A stretch of DNA of 64,000 nucleotides from CAYUPI01 sp964446585 (GTDB lineage: Bacteria; Verrucomicrobiota; Verrucomicrobiia; Limisphaerales; UBA8199): contig CAYUPI010000025.1 of the NCBI GenBank assembly GCA_964446585.1, positions 1 through 64,000 on the forward strand, read 5' to 3'. The position numbers and the translations under genes were made by a program. Numbering within the stretch: position 1 is the stretch's first letter; every line of letters starts with the position of its first letter. Shown here piece by piece: positions 1 to 7,727 of this stretch. Below the pieces are notes generated by a model that was given only the letters and a program-made list of their open reading frames with translations, was not told the DNA's origin and did not search any database.

Positions 1-159
1 GTGGTGTTCGGCGATTGGGCCTTTGATCGGGGCACGGAGCGTTACACGCTGACTCCGAAGGCTGGTGGGGCTCTAATCACCAAGAGCGGCAACTACCTCT
101 ACCTGTATCGGCGTCAAGGGGATGGTTCCTGGAAACAAAGCCGAGTCATCTGGAATTAG
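1..159 (+). CDS. C-terminal fragment of a DUF4440/SnoaL-like protein
   Basis: The frame is open from base 1 to a TAG and encodes about 52 residues. It contains GDWAFDRG near the start and ends YLYLYRRQGDGSWKQSRVIW. This is the usual C-terminal strand pattern of DUF4440/SnoaL-like (NTF2-fold) proteins, which often end in a G-x-W-K-x-x-x-x-x-W segment. The N-terminus lies outside the window, so the true start is unknown. NTF2-fold members of this type are mostly small, poorly characterised ligand-binding or isomerase-like proteins, and no specific reaction can be assigned. The family call rests on this short motif only. Confidence 0.6.
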   Translation: MVFGDWAFDRGTERYTLTPKAGGALITKSGNYLYLYRRQGDGSWKQSRVIWN

Positions 160-273
160 CAGCGATCCGTTGCGATAAGGCGGCGTCCAACAAAAGAAGG
201 AATGTACGCGTCGAGGGTGGTTTCGTTGGCACTCCGCTTTGTACCCGTTCAGCCTGGGTGCTGATCAGGGGGC

Positions 274-514
274 CAGGCCGAAGGCCTGTTTCATTTCAGC
301 CCAGGCCAACGGCCTGGATTCATCGTCGTTACCGAACGATTGCAGGCTGAAAGCCTGCCTCATGTCGCGGCATTGCAAGAACTCTCAGTCCGGACATCCT
401 CCACTCCATACTCTTCCGCATTAGGATGAGGCGCGCTTTCAGCGCTCTTACACATTCCGCTCAATGAACCCAGGCCGTTGGCTTGGGTTGGTATGAGCCA
501 AACCCTTGGTTTGG
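274..514. repeat. Array of six short stem-loops with 3-nt loops
   Basis: Six small inverted repeats lie within about 240 bp: CAGGCC-GAA-GGCCTG at 274-288, CCAGGCC-AAC-GGCCTGG at 301-317, GCAGGCT-GAA-AGCCTGC at 342-358, GCGCT-TTC-AGCGC at 433-445, an AACCCA-type stem with loop GTT at 468-490, and CCAAACC-CTT-GGTTTGG at 498-514. Stems differ in sequence but stay paired. The loops are GAA/TTC or AAC/GTT, i.e. one motif seen in both orientations, plus CTT. Bases 160-273 and 515-608 hold nothing else that I recognise. The short reading frames here are repeat translation, not genes. Confidence 0.75.
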
Positions 515-608
515 TTATGAAATGTCCTTAAACACGAAGGATTTCGATCCGTCGACCTCTCTCAGATTTTGAGATGCCTCCTGGGGCGAATTGGGATGGA
601 AATACTTA

Positions 609-636
609 TTGCAACCGGTAATTCCTCTGGTATATT
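609..636 (+). promoter_or_regulatory. Sigma-70-type promoter of rpsL-rpsG-fusA
   Basis: TTGCAA (609-614), a 16-bp spacer and TATATT (631-636) lie 55 bp before the rpsL start. The same arrangement (TTGCAG, 16 bp, TATATT) precedes rpsJ, which strengthens the call. Confidence 0.7.
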
Positions 637-649
637 CCGCCCTCCGTTT

Positions 650-672
650 GCCCGGAGGGCCTTCCTTCGGGC
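650..672 (+). promoter_or_regulatory. 5'-leader hairpin before rpsL
   Basis: GCCCGGAGG (650-658) pairs with CCTTCGGGC (664-672): 9 bp with one G-U wobble and a 5-nt loop. It begins 13 nt after the -10 box, so it would sit at or near the 5' end of the mRNA. A hairpin of the same size follows the rpsJ promoter. Confidence 0.55.
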
Positions 673-690
673 GCGATTCGACGCTAAGCA

Positions 691-1122
691 ATGCCGACAA
701 TTAACCAATTGGTCCGCAAGGGCCGCCGTAAACTGAAGCATAAGTCCAAGTCGCCAGCCTTGGAAAACTCACCATTTCGGCGGGGCGTCTGCATTCAGGT
801 GATGACGCGCACCCCCAAGAAGCCGAACTCGGCGATGCGGAAGGTCGCCAAGGTCCGCCTGACCAACGGCTACGAAGTCATTGCCTACATCCCCGACGAA
901 GGCCACAACCTTCAGGAACACTCGATTGTGCTGGTTCGTGGCGGCCGGGTGAAAGATCTGCCGGGCGTGCGGTACCATATCGTTCGCGGCACGCTCGATG
1001 CCGCCGGCGTCGAAAAACGCCGGGTAAGCCGCTCCAAGTATGGTGTCAAGCGCCCCAAACCCGGATCCAAACCCGCGGCCGCAGCCCCCGCTGCCGCTCC
1101 CGCCCCGACCCCCGCAGCTTGA
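691..1122 (+). CDS. rpsL: 30S ribosomal protein S12
   Basis: Component of the decoding centre of the small subunit. The 143-residue product starts MPTINQLVRKGRR and carries the invariant TPKKPNSAMRK segment (residues 41-51) and the GGRVKDLPGVRYH loop, i.e. both lysine regions where streptomycin resistance mutations occur are wild type. It is longer than the usual 124 or so residues because of an Ala/Pro tail of about 20 residues. No Shine-Dalgarno-like sequence precedes the ATG. It is first in an rpsL-rpsG-fusA unit, the conserved str operon order, and is probably transcribed from the promoter at 609-636. Confidence 0.98.
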   Translation: MPTINQLVRKGRRKLKHKSKSPALENSPFRRGVCIQVMTRTPKKPNSAMRKVAKVRLTNGYEVIAYIPDEGHNLQEHSIVLVRGGRVKDLPGVRYHIVRGTLDAAGVEKRRVSRSKYGVKRPKPGSKPAAAAPAAAPAPTPAA

Positions 1123-1190
1123 GCACTCTTTAGCCGAATTAAGCCAATTTAAGCCAAATTAAGTCTATTTAAACCTATTTACCAAAAAGC

Positions 1191-1664
1191 ATGTCCCGAC
1201 GACGCCGAGCCATCAAACGACCGATCATCAAAGATGCGAAGTTCAACAGCACGTTGGTTTCGCGCCTGGTGAACACCGTTATGCAGTGCGGCAAGAAGAC
1301 CGTGGCGCAGCGTGTGGTTTACGGCGCCTTCGATCAGATCTCCGCTAAGAACCCGGCCAGCAATCCGCTGGACGTGTTGCAGCGGGCCGTGGATAACGCC
1401 AAGCCGCGCCTCGAGGTCAAAGCCCGCCGCGTGGGCGGCGCCACTTACCAGGTCCCGCTGGAAGTGCCGCCCGACCGCCAATTCGCGCTGGCGTTGCGCT
1501 GGTTGGTGGATTTTGCCGATTCGCGCAAAGGCGTCCCCCTCCGCGAGGCCCTTGCCTCTGAGATTCTGGACGCCTATCAAGGACAGGGTAACGCGATCCG
1601 CAAACGTGATGAGGTGCACAAAATGGCGCAGGCCAACAAGGCCTTTGCACATTTCCGCTGGTAA
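1191..1664 (+). CDS. rpsG: 30S ribosomal protein S7
   Basis: Primary 16S rRNA-binding protein that nucleates assembly of the 30S head. The 157-residue product has the basic N-terminus MSRRRRAIKR and the conserved NTVMQCGKK and KARRVGGATYQVP segments, and is of normal family length. It lies 68 bp after rpsL and 86 bp before fusA in the conserved str operon order. The sequence before the ATG is A-rich (ACCAAAAAGC) without a Shine-Dalgarno motif. Confidence 0.97.
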   Translation: MSRRRRAIKRPIIKDAKFNSTLVSRLVNTVMQCGKKTVAQRVVYGAFDQISAKNPASNPLDVLQRAVDNAKPRLEVKARRVGGATYQVPLEVPPDRQFALALRWLVDFADSRKGVPLREALASEILDAYQGQGNAIRKRDEVHKMAQANKAFAHFRW

Positions 1665-1680
1665 TAGTATATATTTTGAG

Positions 1681-1715
1681 AGCGCCCCGATGGCCGCAAA
1701 CTGGTCCGGGGCGCT
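1681..1715 (+). terminator. GC-rich hairpin between rpsG and fusA
   Basis: AGCGCCCCG (1681-1689) pairs perfectly with CGGGGCGCT (1707-1715), followed by TTTCATTCT. The stem is strong but the T tract is short, so it may attenuate transcription into fusA or protect the upstream mRNA rather than terminate fully. Confidence 0.5.
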
Positions 1716-1750
1716 TTCATTCTCTAACAACAGAGCATCAGGATTTTAAG

Positions 1751-3946
1751 ATGGAAGCAGTCATGGAAAAAGCTGGCTCCCGAAAAACCGGGACCTCGCC
1801 CAATTCGCCGAATCGGCAGTACCCGATGGAGCGAACGCGCAACATCGGCATTGCCGCGCATATCGACGCTGGAAAGACCACTACCACCGAGCGCATTTTG
1901 TTCTACACTGGCCTCATCCATAAGATGGGCGACGTGGACGACGGAAACACCGTCACCGACTGGATGGAACAGGAGCGCGAGCGCGGCATTACCATCACCT
2001 CGGCCGCCACGACCTGCTATTGGACGCAAAAGACCGACGGCACCTACAAGGCCTTTCAGGGTGTGGCTCACCGGATCAACATCATTGACACGCCGGGACA
2101 CGTGGACTTCACAGCCGAAGTCGAGCGTTCCATGCGCGTACTCGACGGTGCGGTCGCCGTGTTTTGTGGCGTGGCCGGCGTGCAGCCGCAATCGGAAACC
2201 GTCTGGCGGCAGGCGACCAAGTACAAGGTACCGCGGATCGCATTCGTCAACAAGATGGACCGAACCGGAGCGAACTTCGAGAATGCGCTTAACGACATGC
2301 GCAAGAAGTTGGGCGCTTATGCCTATCCGATCTTCCTGCCGATCGGCAAAGAGGACTACTTCCGGGGCGTGATCGACGTCGTGAATCAGAAAGCCATCGT
2401 CTATGACGAGGACGATGAAGTCGGCCTGAAATATGAAGTCACGGACATCCCAGCCGAGCTGAAAGATTCGGCCGCGTCGGCCCTGGCTGAGCTGGTCGAT
2501 GCGGTCTCGAATAAGGACGACGCGATTGCGGAACTGATCATCGAAAACAAGCCGGTCCCGGCGCAGGTATTGAAAGCGGCGATTCGCCGTTTGACCTGCC
2601 GGATCGAGCTGGTCCCCGTGCTCTGCGGTTCTGCATTCAAAAAACGCGGCGTCCAGCCGCTGGTGGACGCGGTGATTGATTACCTTCCCTCCCCGCTCGA
2701 CGTGCCGGCTGCGACCGGCCAGTCAACTGATTCGGAGACAAAGATCGAAGTGACCTCCGACGACCACGGCAAGTTTTGCTCGCTCGCGTTCAAATTGTGG
2801 ACCGATCCCTATGTAGGCAAGCTGGTCTTTTTCCGAGTCTATAGCGGCCAACTCAAGAAGGGCGACGTCATTTACAATCCGCGCACGCGCAAGCGGGAGC
2901 GCGTCAGCCGCGTCATGATGATCCAGGCCGATAAACGGATCGACGTCGAAACCACCTACGCGGGCGACATTGCCGCGCTCGTCGGCCTGAAGAACATCAC
3001 CACCGGCGACACGCTGTGCGATGAGGACTTCGAAATCTTGCTGGAGCCGCCCACGTTCCCCGAGCCGGTGATCTCGATGGCGGTCGAACCGAAAACCAAA
3101 GCCGACCGCGAGAAGATGGGCGAAGGCTTGCAGCGCCTGGCCGAGGAAGACCCGACGTTCCGCTGTTTCACCAACGAGGAGACCGGCCAGCTCATCATTG
3201 CCGGCATGGGCGAGCTGCACCTGGAAATCATTCGCGACCGTCTGTTTCGCGAATTCAAAGTGGCCGCCAACGCCGGCGCGCCGCAAATCGCTTATCGCGA
3301 GACCATCACCAAGGCCGCCGAAGGCGAGGGCAAGTTCATCCGCCAATCGGGCGGTCGCGGCCAGTATGGCCACGCCTGCGTCACGCTGGCGCCGAATGAA
3401 CGCGGCAAAGGCGTCGAAATCGAAAACAAAATCGTGGGCGGTGCCATTCCGAAGGAATACATTCCGGCGGTCATCGACGGCATCGAGGAGGCGATTGCCG
3501 GCGGCGTGCTGGCCGGCTACCCGATGGTGGATCTGAAGGTCGAAGTAGTCGATGGGACGTTTCACGAGGTGGACTCGAGCGAGCTGGCGTTCAAGATGGC
3601 CGGAATCTTCGCCTTTAAAGACGCCGCGAAAAAAGCAAACGGCATTCTGCTCGAGCCCATTATGAAGGTCGAGGTCACCACACCCGATGAGTACCAGGGC
3701 GACTTGCTGGGCGACATCAACCGCCGCCGTGGCCGGATCATCAGCATTGAGGCCAAAGACAGTTCCACGGTGTTGAATGCCGAAGTGCCGCTGGCCGAGA
3801 TGTTCGGCTACGCCACGGCGATTCGTTCGTTGTCGAAGGGCCGTGCCGCTTATTCCATGGAGCCTTTCCGCTTCGACACGGTGCCGGCGAGCATCGTGGC
3901 GGGCATTTTGGACACCGCCGCGAAAAAGCCGCCCGCCAGGGCCTGA
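1751..3946 (+). CDS. fusA: Elongation factor G
   Basis: Translocation GTPase. The start is set at ATG 1751, preceded by AGGA 8 nt upstream; the reading frame is open further 5' but that part has no family similarity and overlaps the hairpin. All GTPase motifs are visible: HIDAGKTTTTER (G1), GITITSAATT (G2), DTPGHVDF (G3), NKMDR (G4) and a GSAFK segment (G5), then domains II-V with GGRGQYGHA in domain IV. The product is about 731 residues, slightly longer than usual because of an N-terminal extension of about 28 residues. tuf, which often follows fusA, is absent; a 111-bp palindromic element and a new promoter come instead. Confidence 0.97.
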   Translation: MEAVMEKAGSRKTGTSPNSPNRQYPMERTRNIGIAAHIDAGKTTTTERILFYTGLIHKMGDVDDGNTVTDWMEQERERGITITSAATTCYWTQKTDGTYKAFQGVAHRINIIDTPGHVDFTAEVERSMRVLDGAVAVFCGVAGVQPQSETVWRQATKYKVPRIAFVNKMDRTGANFENALNDMRKKLGAYAYPIFLPIGKEDYFRGVIDVVNQKAIVYDEDDEVGLKYEVTDIPAELKDSAASALAELVDAVSNKDDAIAELIIENKPVPAQVLKAAIRRLTCRIELVPVLCGSAFKKRGVQPLVDAVIDYLPSPLDVPAATGQSTDSETKIEVTSDDHGKFCSLAFKLWTDPYVGKLVFFRVYSGQLKKGDVIYNPRTRKRERVSRVMMIQADKRIDVETTYAGDIAALVGLKNITTGDTLCDEDFEILLEPPTFPEPVISMAVEPKTKADREKMGEGLQRLAEEDPTFRCFTNEETGQLIIAGMGELHLEIIRDRLFREFKVAANAGAPQIAYRETITKAAEGEGKFIRQSGGRGQYGHACVTLAPNERGKGVEIENKIVGGAIPKEYIPAVIDGIEEAIAGGVLAGYPMVDLKVEVVDGTFHEVDSSELAFKMAGIFAFKDAAKKANGILLEPIMKVEVTTPDEYQGDLLGDINRRRGRIISIEAKDSSTVLNAEVPLAEMFGYATAIRSLSKGRAAYSMEPFRFDTVPASIVAGILDTAAKKPPARA

Positions 3947-4009
3947 GTGGAATTTCGGCAGCGGCGCGCAATTTTTGTGTTCCCTCAGTTAAAGAAGGGA
4001 GACGCGGCC

Positions 4010-4120
4010 CGGAGTGCGCCCGTCCCCGGGCGCAGCAATGTAGAAATGTCGAGTTGGCCGGGAAATGCTTGGGCCCTCGCTCGGTCGGCAGTTGCTGCGC
4101 CCGGGGACGGGCGCACTCCG
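4010..4120. repeat. 111-bp palindromic element, copy 1
   Basis: Perfect 29-bp inverted arms (4010-4038 and 4092-4120; arm begins CGGAGTGCGCCCG and ends GGGCGCAGCAA) enclose a 53-bp core starting TGTAGAAATG. The element starts 64 bp after the fusA stop. The same layout recurs at 6395-6505 and 21830-21941. The rest of the 3947-4160 gap shows no gene. The element may act as a transcript end or be a non-autonomous mobile repeat. Confidence 0.9.
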
Positions 4121-4160
4121 CCTCCAAAGCCGGAGCCCTTACTATTCTTTCAGAAACCTG

Positions 4161-4188
4161 TTGCAGGCAAAGGCCCTTTTGCTATATT
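4161..4188 (+). promoter_or_regulatory. Sigma-70-type promoter of the rpsJ operon
   Basis: TTGCAG (4161-4166), 16 bp, TATATT (4183-4188). Box sequences and spacing match the rpsL promoter almost exactly, and the following CCG-CCGTTT-CCCGG bases are also shared. Confidence 0.7.
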
Positions 4189-4197
4189 CCGCAGTCC

Positions 4198-4222
4198 GTT
4201 TCCCGGGTGGGAACCGGGAGAC
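4198..4222 (+). promoter_or_regulatory. 5'-leader hairpin before rpsJ
   Basis: GTTTCCCGG (4198-4206) pairs with CCGGGAGAC (4214-4222), 9 bp with one wobble and a 7-nt loop, starting 9 nt after the -10 box. This is the same position and stem size as the hairpin before rpsL. Confidence 0.5.
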
Positions 4223-4257
4223 TGTAACAACACCATTAACAGACAATTGTTCTTTGT

Positions 4258-4566
4258 ATGGCTGGACAGCGCATTCGCATCCGATTGAAGGCCTTTGACC
4301 ATCGGGTCATCGACCAATCCGCCCGCGACATCGCGGATACCGTCAAGCGCACAGGAGCGCGCGTCGCCGGTCCCATTCCGTTGCCGACTCGGATCGAGCG
4401 TTTCACCGTTCAACGCTCGCCGCACGCGGACAAGAAATCACAGGAAACTTTCGAGCAACGCACTCATAAACGACTGATCGACATCATCGAACCGACGGCC
4501 AAAACCGTGGATGAACTTAAGAAGCTGAACCTCCCCGCGGGCGTGGACATCACCATCAAAATTTAA
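4258..4566 (+). CDS. rpsJ: 30S ribosomal protein S10
   Basis: S10 is both a 30S head protein and a partner of NusB in antitermination. The 102-residue product begins MAGQRIRIRLKAFDHRVID and has the conserved GPIPLPTRIERFTV and SPHADKKSQETFE blocks, with normal length. It opens the S10 operon (rpsJ-rplC-rplD-rplW). No Shine-Dalgarno motif is visible before the ATG; the preceding bases are AATTGTTCTTTGT. Confidence 0.97.
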   Translation: MAGQRIRIRLKAFDHRVIDQSARDIADTVKRTGARVAGPIPLPTRIERFTVQRSPHADKKSQETFEQRTHKRLIDIIEPTAKTVDELKKLNLPAGVDITIKI

Positions 4567-4629
4567 TGATAACAAACGGAGTAATCCATCGCTCCATTAC
4601 TCCAAGACTCCATCATTCCAATTTTTCCT

Positions 4630-5325
4630 ATGCCTCTCGGACTCCTCGCAAAAAAGTTAGGCCAAACGCGCGTCTATAACGCGCATGGCGTCATCACTCC
4701 AGTGACGGTCGTCCAGGCAGGACCGAACCGTGTTCTCCAGTGCAAGACCCAGCAAACCGACGGTTACAACGCCGTTCAGCTCGGCTTCGACGATCAAAAG
4801 GAGCACCGGGTAACCAAAGCGTTGTTAGGTCACATTAAGAAGTTCAACGGCGTAGCCGTCCGGCGCATCAAAGAGTTCCGTGAGTTCTCCAAAGAAGTGA
4901 AGCCCGGCGAGGTGATCGGCGCAACCCTGTTCGCCCCCGGCGATTACGTCGATGCCATCGGGCTAACCAAGGGACGCGGATTTGAGGGCGTCGTCAAACG
5001 TCATCACTTTGCCGGCGGTGATTCGACCCACGGCGCCAAGGGATGGCACCGCCGCTCCGGCGCCATTGGCCAGCGCCTGTTCCCGGGCACGGTCATGCGC
5101 GGCATGAGAATGCCGGGTCACATGGGCCAGGTCCGCCGCACGGCTCAGAACCTTGAGGTGGTGCAGGTGCGCGAGGCAGACAATTTGCTGCTGATTAAAG
5201 GTGCGATCCCTGGAGCCAACGGCGATTACGTGGTCATTCGCGAATCCAAAAAGCGTCCGAAGGGCTGGAAACCACATGCCCAACGTGCTGAGGCCGCGAA
5301 GAAAGGTGAGGCGAAAAAGAAATGA
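4630..5325 (+). CDS. rplC: 50S ribosomal protein L3
   Basis: Early-assembly 23S rRNA-binding protein near the peptidyl transferase centre. The 231 residues start MPLGLLAKKLGQTRVY and contain the L3 signature region GWHRRSGAIGQRLFPG with the MPGHMG loop. A Lys/Ala-rich tail (about 20 residues) extends the usual C-terminus. It follows rpsJ by 63 bp and its stop overlaps the rplD start by 4 bp, implying translational coupling. Confidence 0.97.
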   Translation: MPLGLLAKKLGQTRVYNAHGVITPVTVVQAGPNRVLQCKTQQTDGYNAVQLGFDDQKEHRVTKALLGHIKKFNGVAVRRIKEFREFSKEVKPGEVIGATLFAPGDYVDAIGLTKGRGFEGVVKRHHFAGGDSTHGAKGWHRRSGAIGQRLFPGTVMRGMRMPGHMGQVRRTAQNLEVVQVREADNLLLIKGAIPGANGDYVVIRESKKRPKGWKPHAQRAEAAKKGEAKKK

Positions 5326-5945
5326 AACTGACCATCAAAGACACTAAGGGGCAGGACCAGGGCGAGCTGGAAGTAAAATTTTCGCTCATCGAGGACGGCA
5401 AAGGGACACAAGCTGTTCACGATACGGTGGTCGCTTACACCGCGGCCCAGCGGATGGGCACAGCTTGCACCAAAAATGTCGGCGAAGTCGCTGGCACCAA
5501 CAAAAAGCCATGGCGTCAAAAAGGCACGGGCCGTGCCCGCGCCGGCTCGTTCCAGTCGCCTTTGTGGCGCGGCGGCGGAGTCGTTTTTGGACCCAAGCCC
5601 CGTGATTTCAGTAAGAAGGTTTCGCGCAAGACGAGGCAGCTCGCGTTACGGAAGGCGCTGAGCGAACGCCTGCGCGCCGGCGATGTGTTGTTGTTGGATG
5701 AGCTCAAGCTGGACTCGCCCAGGACGAAAGAGTTCGTGAGCCTGCTCTCGGCGCTCGATCTCAAAGGCACTACTTTGATTGTCGCGCACGGCACAGATAA
5801 AAATCTGATCCTTGCGTCGCGAAATATCCCTACGGTCACGCTGGCGACTAGCGACTCGCTTAGTACTTACGATGTGCTCCGGCCCAGCAAACTCGTCTTC
5901 ACACGGGGCGCGTTCGAACAAGTCGAAGCCCGGCTCGTGAAGTAA
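5322..5945 (+). CDS. rplD: 50S ribosomal protein L4
   Basis: 23S rRNA-binding protein whose extended loop lines the exit tunnel; in E. coli it also autoregulates the S10 operon. The 207-residue product has the loop signature RAGSFQSPLWRGGGVVFGPK and the expected length. The ATG overlaps the rplC stop (ATGA). The basic loop before it reads PWRQKGTGRARAG, typical of L4. Confidence 0.96.
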   Translation: MKLTIKDTKGQDQGELEVKFSLIEDGKGTQAVHDTVVAYTAAQRMGTACTKNVGEVAGTNKKPWRQKGTGRARAGSFQSPLWRGGGVVFGPKPRDFSKKVSRKTRQLALRKALSERLRAGDVLLLDELKLDSPRTKEFVSLLSALDLKGTTLIVAHGTDKNLILASRNIPTVTLATSDSLSTYDVLRPSKLVFTRGAFEQVEARLVK

Positions 5946-6038
5946 GAAACCTGAAAATCACTCGCGAGCTAAACGATTCCCAACATAAACGTGCGCAGGA
6001 TTAATTGCGGCTCAGGTCCTCGACTTCAGCCATAACTT

Positions 6039-6377
6039 ATGAACACTTTTGAAATCATTAAGACTGTCCGTGTGACCGAAAAAGGCACGCGGCAGGGCAC
6101 TCAACCCGTGCGCTACAAGGTAACCAATAAAGATGGGTCCTCAGAAATCAAGACTCGCCCCCTCAACCAGTATACGGTAGTGGCCGACCGCCGGGCCAAC
6201 AAGACCCAGATCCGTCAGGCCGTTCAGGAGTTGTTCAAGGTCAAAGTGCTCAGGGTCAACACTCTCAATGTGCACGGCAAGCTCCGACGTCAGCGCACCT
6301 ACCAGGCCGGCAGCTCGCCAGACTGGAAAAAAGCCATTGTCACCCTGAAGCAGGGCGACAAAATCGTTTTGACCTGA
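6039..6377 (+). CDS. rplW: 50S ribosomal protein L23
   Basis: Binds 23S rRNA at the tunnel exit and docks trigger factor and SRP. The 112 residues begin MNTFEIIKTVRVTEKGT and contain the conserved VADRRANKTQIRQAVQELF helix and VRVNTLNV strand. It is 93 bp downstream of rplD. It is the last ribosomal gene of the S10 set here: the next gene is prs, not rplB, and a copy of the 111-bp palindromic element starts 18 bp after its stop. Confidence 0.95.
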   Translation: MNTFEIIKTVRVTEKGTRQGTQPVRYKVTNKDGSSEIKTRPLNQYTVVADRRANKTQIRQAVQELFKVKVLRVNTLNVHGKLRRQRTYQAGSSPDWKKAIVTLKQGDKIVLT

Positions 6378-6394
6378 CGGCGTCGGCTCGGCGG

Positions 6395-6505
6395 CGGAGT
6401 GTGTCCGTCCTCGGGCGCAGCAAGCCAGAAATGGGGAGGGCTGAGGGAGTAACCAATGTGGTAGCACGAGCAGGACCTGCTGCGCCCGAAGACGGGCGCA
6501 CTCCG
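6395..6505. repeat. 111-bp palindromic element, copy 2
   Basis: 29-bp arms at 6395-6423 and 6477-6505 match at 25 of 29 positions, and two of the four differences would be G-U pairs in RNA. The 53-bp core starts GCCAGAAATG, like copies 1 and 3. It begins 18 bp after the rplW stop, at the point where the S10 operon breaks off. Confidence 0.88.
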
Positions 6506-6572
6506 CACCAACCGCCCTGCCAGGTCGTACTGTCAAAGTGCGCCGGCAAATATCTCGGTCCCGAGTTTCGGC

Positions 6573-6600
6573 TTGCGCCAAGGCCGACCGCTGTTAGAGT
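6573..6600 (+). promoter_or_regulatory. Probable promoter of prs
   Basis: TTGCGC (6573-6578), 16 bp, TAGAGT (6595-6600): same spacing and TTGC core as the rpsL and rpsJ promoters but weaker boxes. A 7-bp hairpin, TCCACCG-TTC-CGGTGGA (6615-6631), follows 14 nt later, again like those two leaders. Confidence 0.45.
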
Positions 6601-6660
6601 CCGACAGCTTTTTCTCCACCGTTCCGGTGGATTCCTGGGTTAACAAATCATCAACCGATC

Positions 6661-7605
6661 GTGAAGATTTTCAGTGGCACCTCCAACGCGCCTTTGGCCG
6701 AATCTATCTGCGCTTACATCGGCATTGAACTTGGCAAGTCCACCGTCAAACCGTTTCCCGACGGGGAAACATTCGTCAAAATTGAGGAGAACGTGCGCGG
6801 CGAGGACGTGTTTCTGGTGCAATCCACTTCGCCGCCCACCAACCATCACTTGATGGAAATGTTCATCATGATCGACGCGCTGCGCCGCGCCAGCGCGGCG
6901 CGCATCACGGCGGTGCTGCCCTTTTACGGTTATGCCCGCCAGGATCGCAAAGACCAGCCACGCGTGCCGATCACCGCCAAGCTGGTGGCCAATCTGATCG
7001 TTGCGGCCGGCGCCAATCGCATACTGACGATGGACCTGCACGCCCAACAGATCCAGGGTTTCTTCGACATCCCCGTGGACCATCTCTATGCCGCGCCCGT
7101 GATGTACGAGTATCTGAAGAAAAAGCAGTTGCGCGACCTGGTGGTGGTGAGTCCGGACATCGGCGGCTTAAAAATGGCGTATGCCTATTCGCAGACGCTT
7201 GACGCCAGCCTGGCGATCGTCGCCAAACGCCGCAAGAGCGCCAGCGAGGTTGAATCGATGGCGATCATTGGAGAAATTCGCGGCAAAGATGTTCTGCTCG
7301 TGGACGACCTGACCGAGACGGCCGGCACGCTGACGACTGCCGCGGTATTGCTCAAACGCAAAGGCGCCAAAAAGATCATCGCGTGCGTTTCCCATGCCAT
7401 TCTCAATGAGATCGGCGTGGAGAGACTCCGAAAATCCACTATTGACGAATTGGTAACAACTGATACTATCCTCCGCCCTGAAATTAGTGGGGTGAAAATC
7501 ACCACCTTGTCGGTGGCCGGGCTCTTGGGCGAGGCTATCAAGCGAATCCATAGTAATTCGTCGGTTACCTCGCTGTTTGAATTCAAGGGCGGGCGTACGA
7601 GCTAG
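6661..7605 (+). CDS. prs: Ribose-phosphate pyrophosphokinase
   Basis: Makes PRPP from ribose 5-phosphate and ATP for nucleotide, His and Trp synthesis. The 314-residue product starts at GTG 6661 (MKIFSGTSNAPLAE) and has the class I features: the PFPDGETFVKI flexible region, the metal site MDLHAQQIQGFF, and the PRPP loop VDDLTETAGTL, where the common Asp of DTAGT is Glu. It follows rplW after a palindromic element and has its own promoter-like site. prs followed by L25/ctc and pth is a frequent bacterial order. Confidence 0.96.
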   Translation: MKIFSGTSNAPLAESICAYIGIELGKSTVKPFPDGETFVKIEENVRGEDVFLVQSTSPPTNHHLMEMFIMIDALRRASAARITAVLPFYGYARQDRKDQPRVPITAKLVANLIVAAGANRILTMDLHAQQIQGFFDIPVDHLYAAPVMYEYLKKKQLRDLVVVSPDIGGLKMAYAYSQTLDASLAIVAKRRKSASEVESMAIIGEIRGKDVLLVDDLTETAGTLTTAAVLLKRKGAKKIIACVSHAILNEIGVERLRKSTIDELVTTDTILRPEISGVKITTLSVAGLLGEAIKRIHSNSSVTSLFEFKGGRTS

Positions 7606-7727
7606 CTCCGCCGTTCGGCAAGGAAAACAAACCAGGCGGGCGACTGAGAATCGATAGTCAGCGATTGATTTTGGGCAAGCGGACAATAGTCCAAACCGAA
7701 AACCTGTAACGAATCTACCAGGACATA

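Noticed and set aside
239..424. 61-codon frame upstream of rpsL
   Set aside because: Its translation (PKACFISAQANGLDS) follows the hairpin repeat units; it is repeat sequence, not a gene.
2723..3565. 280-codon open frame antisense to fusA
   Set aside because: Same effect: the fusA frame is clear and complete, and the antisense translation has no recognisable domain.
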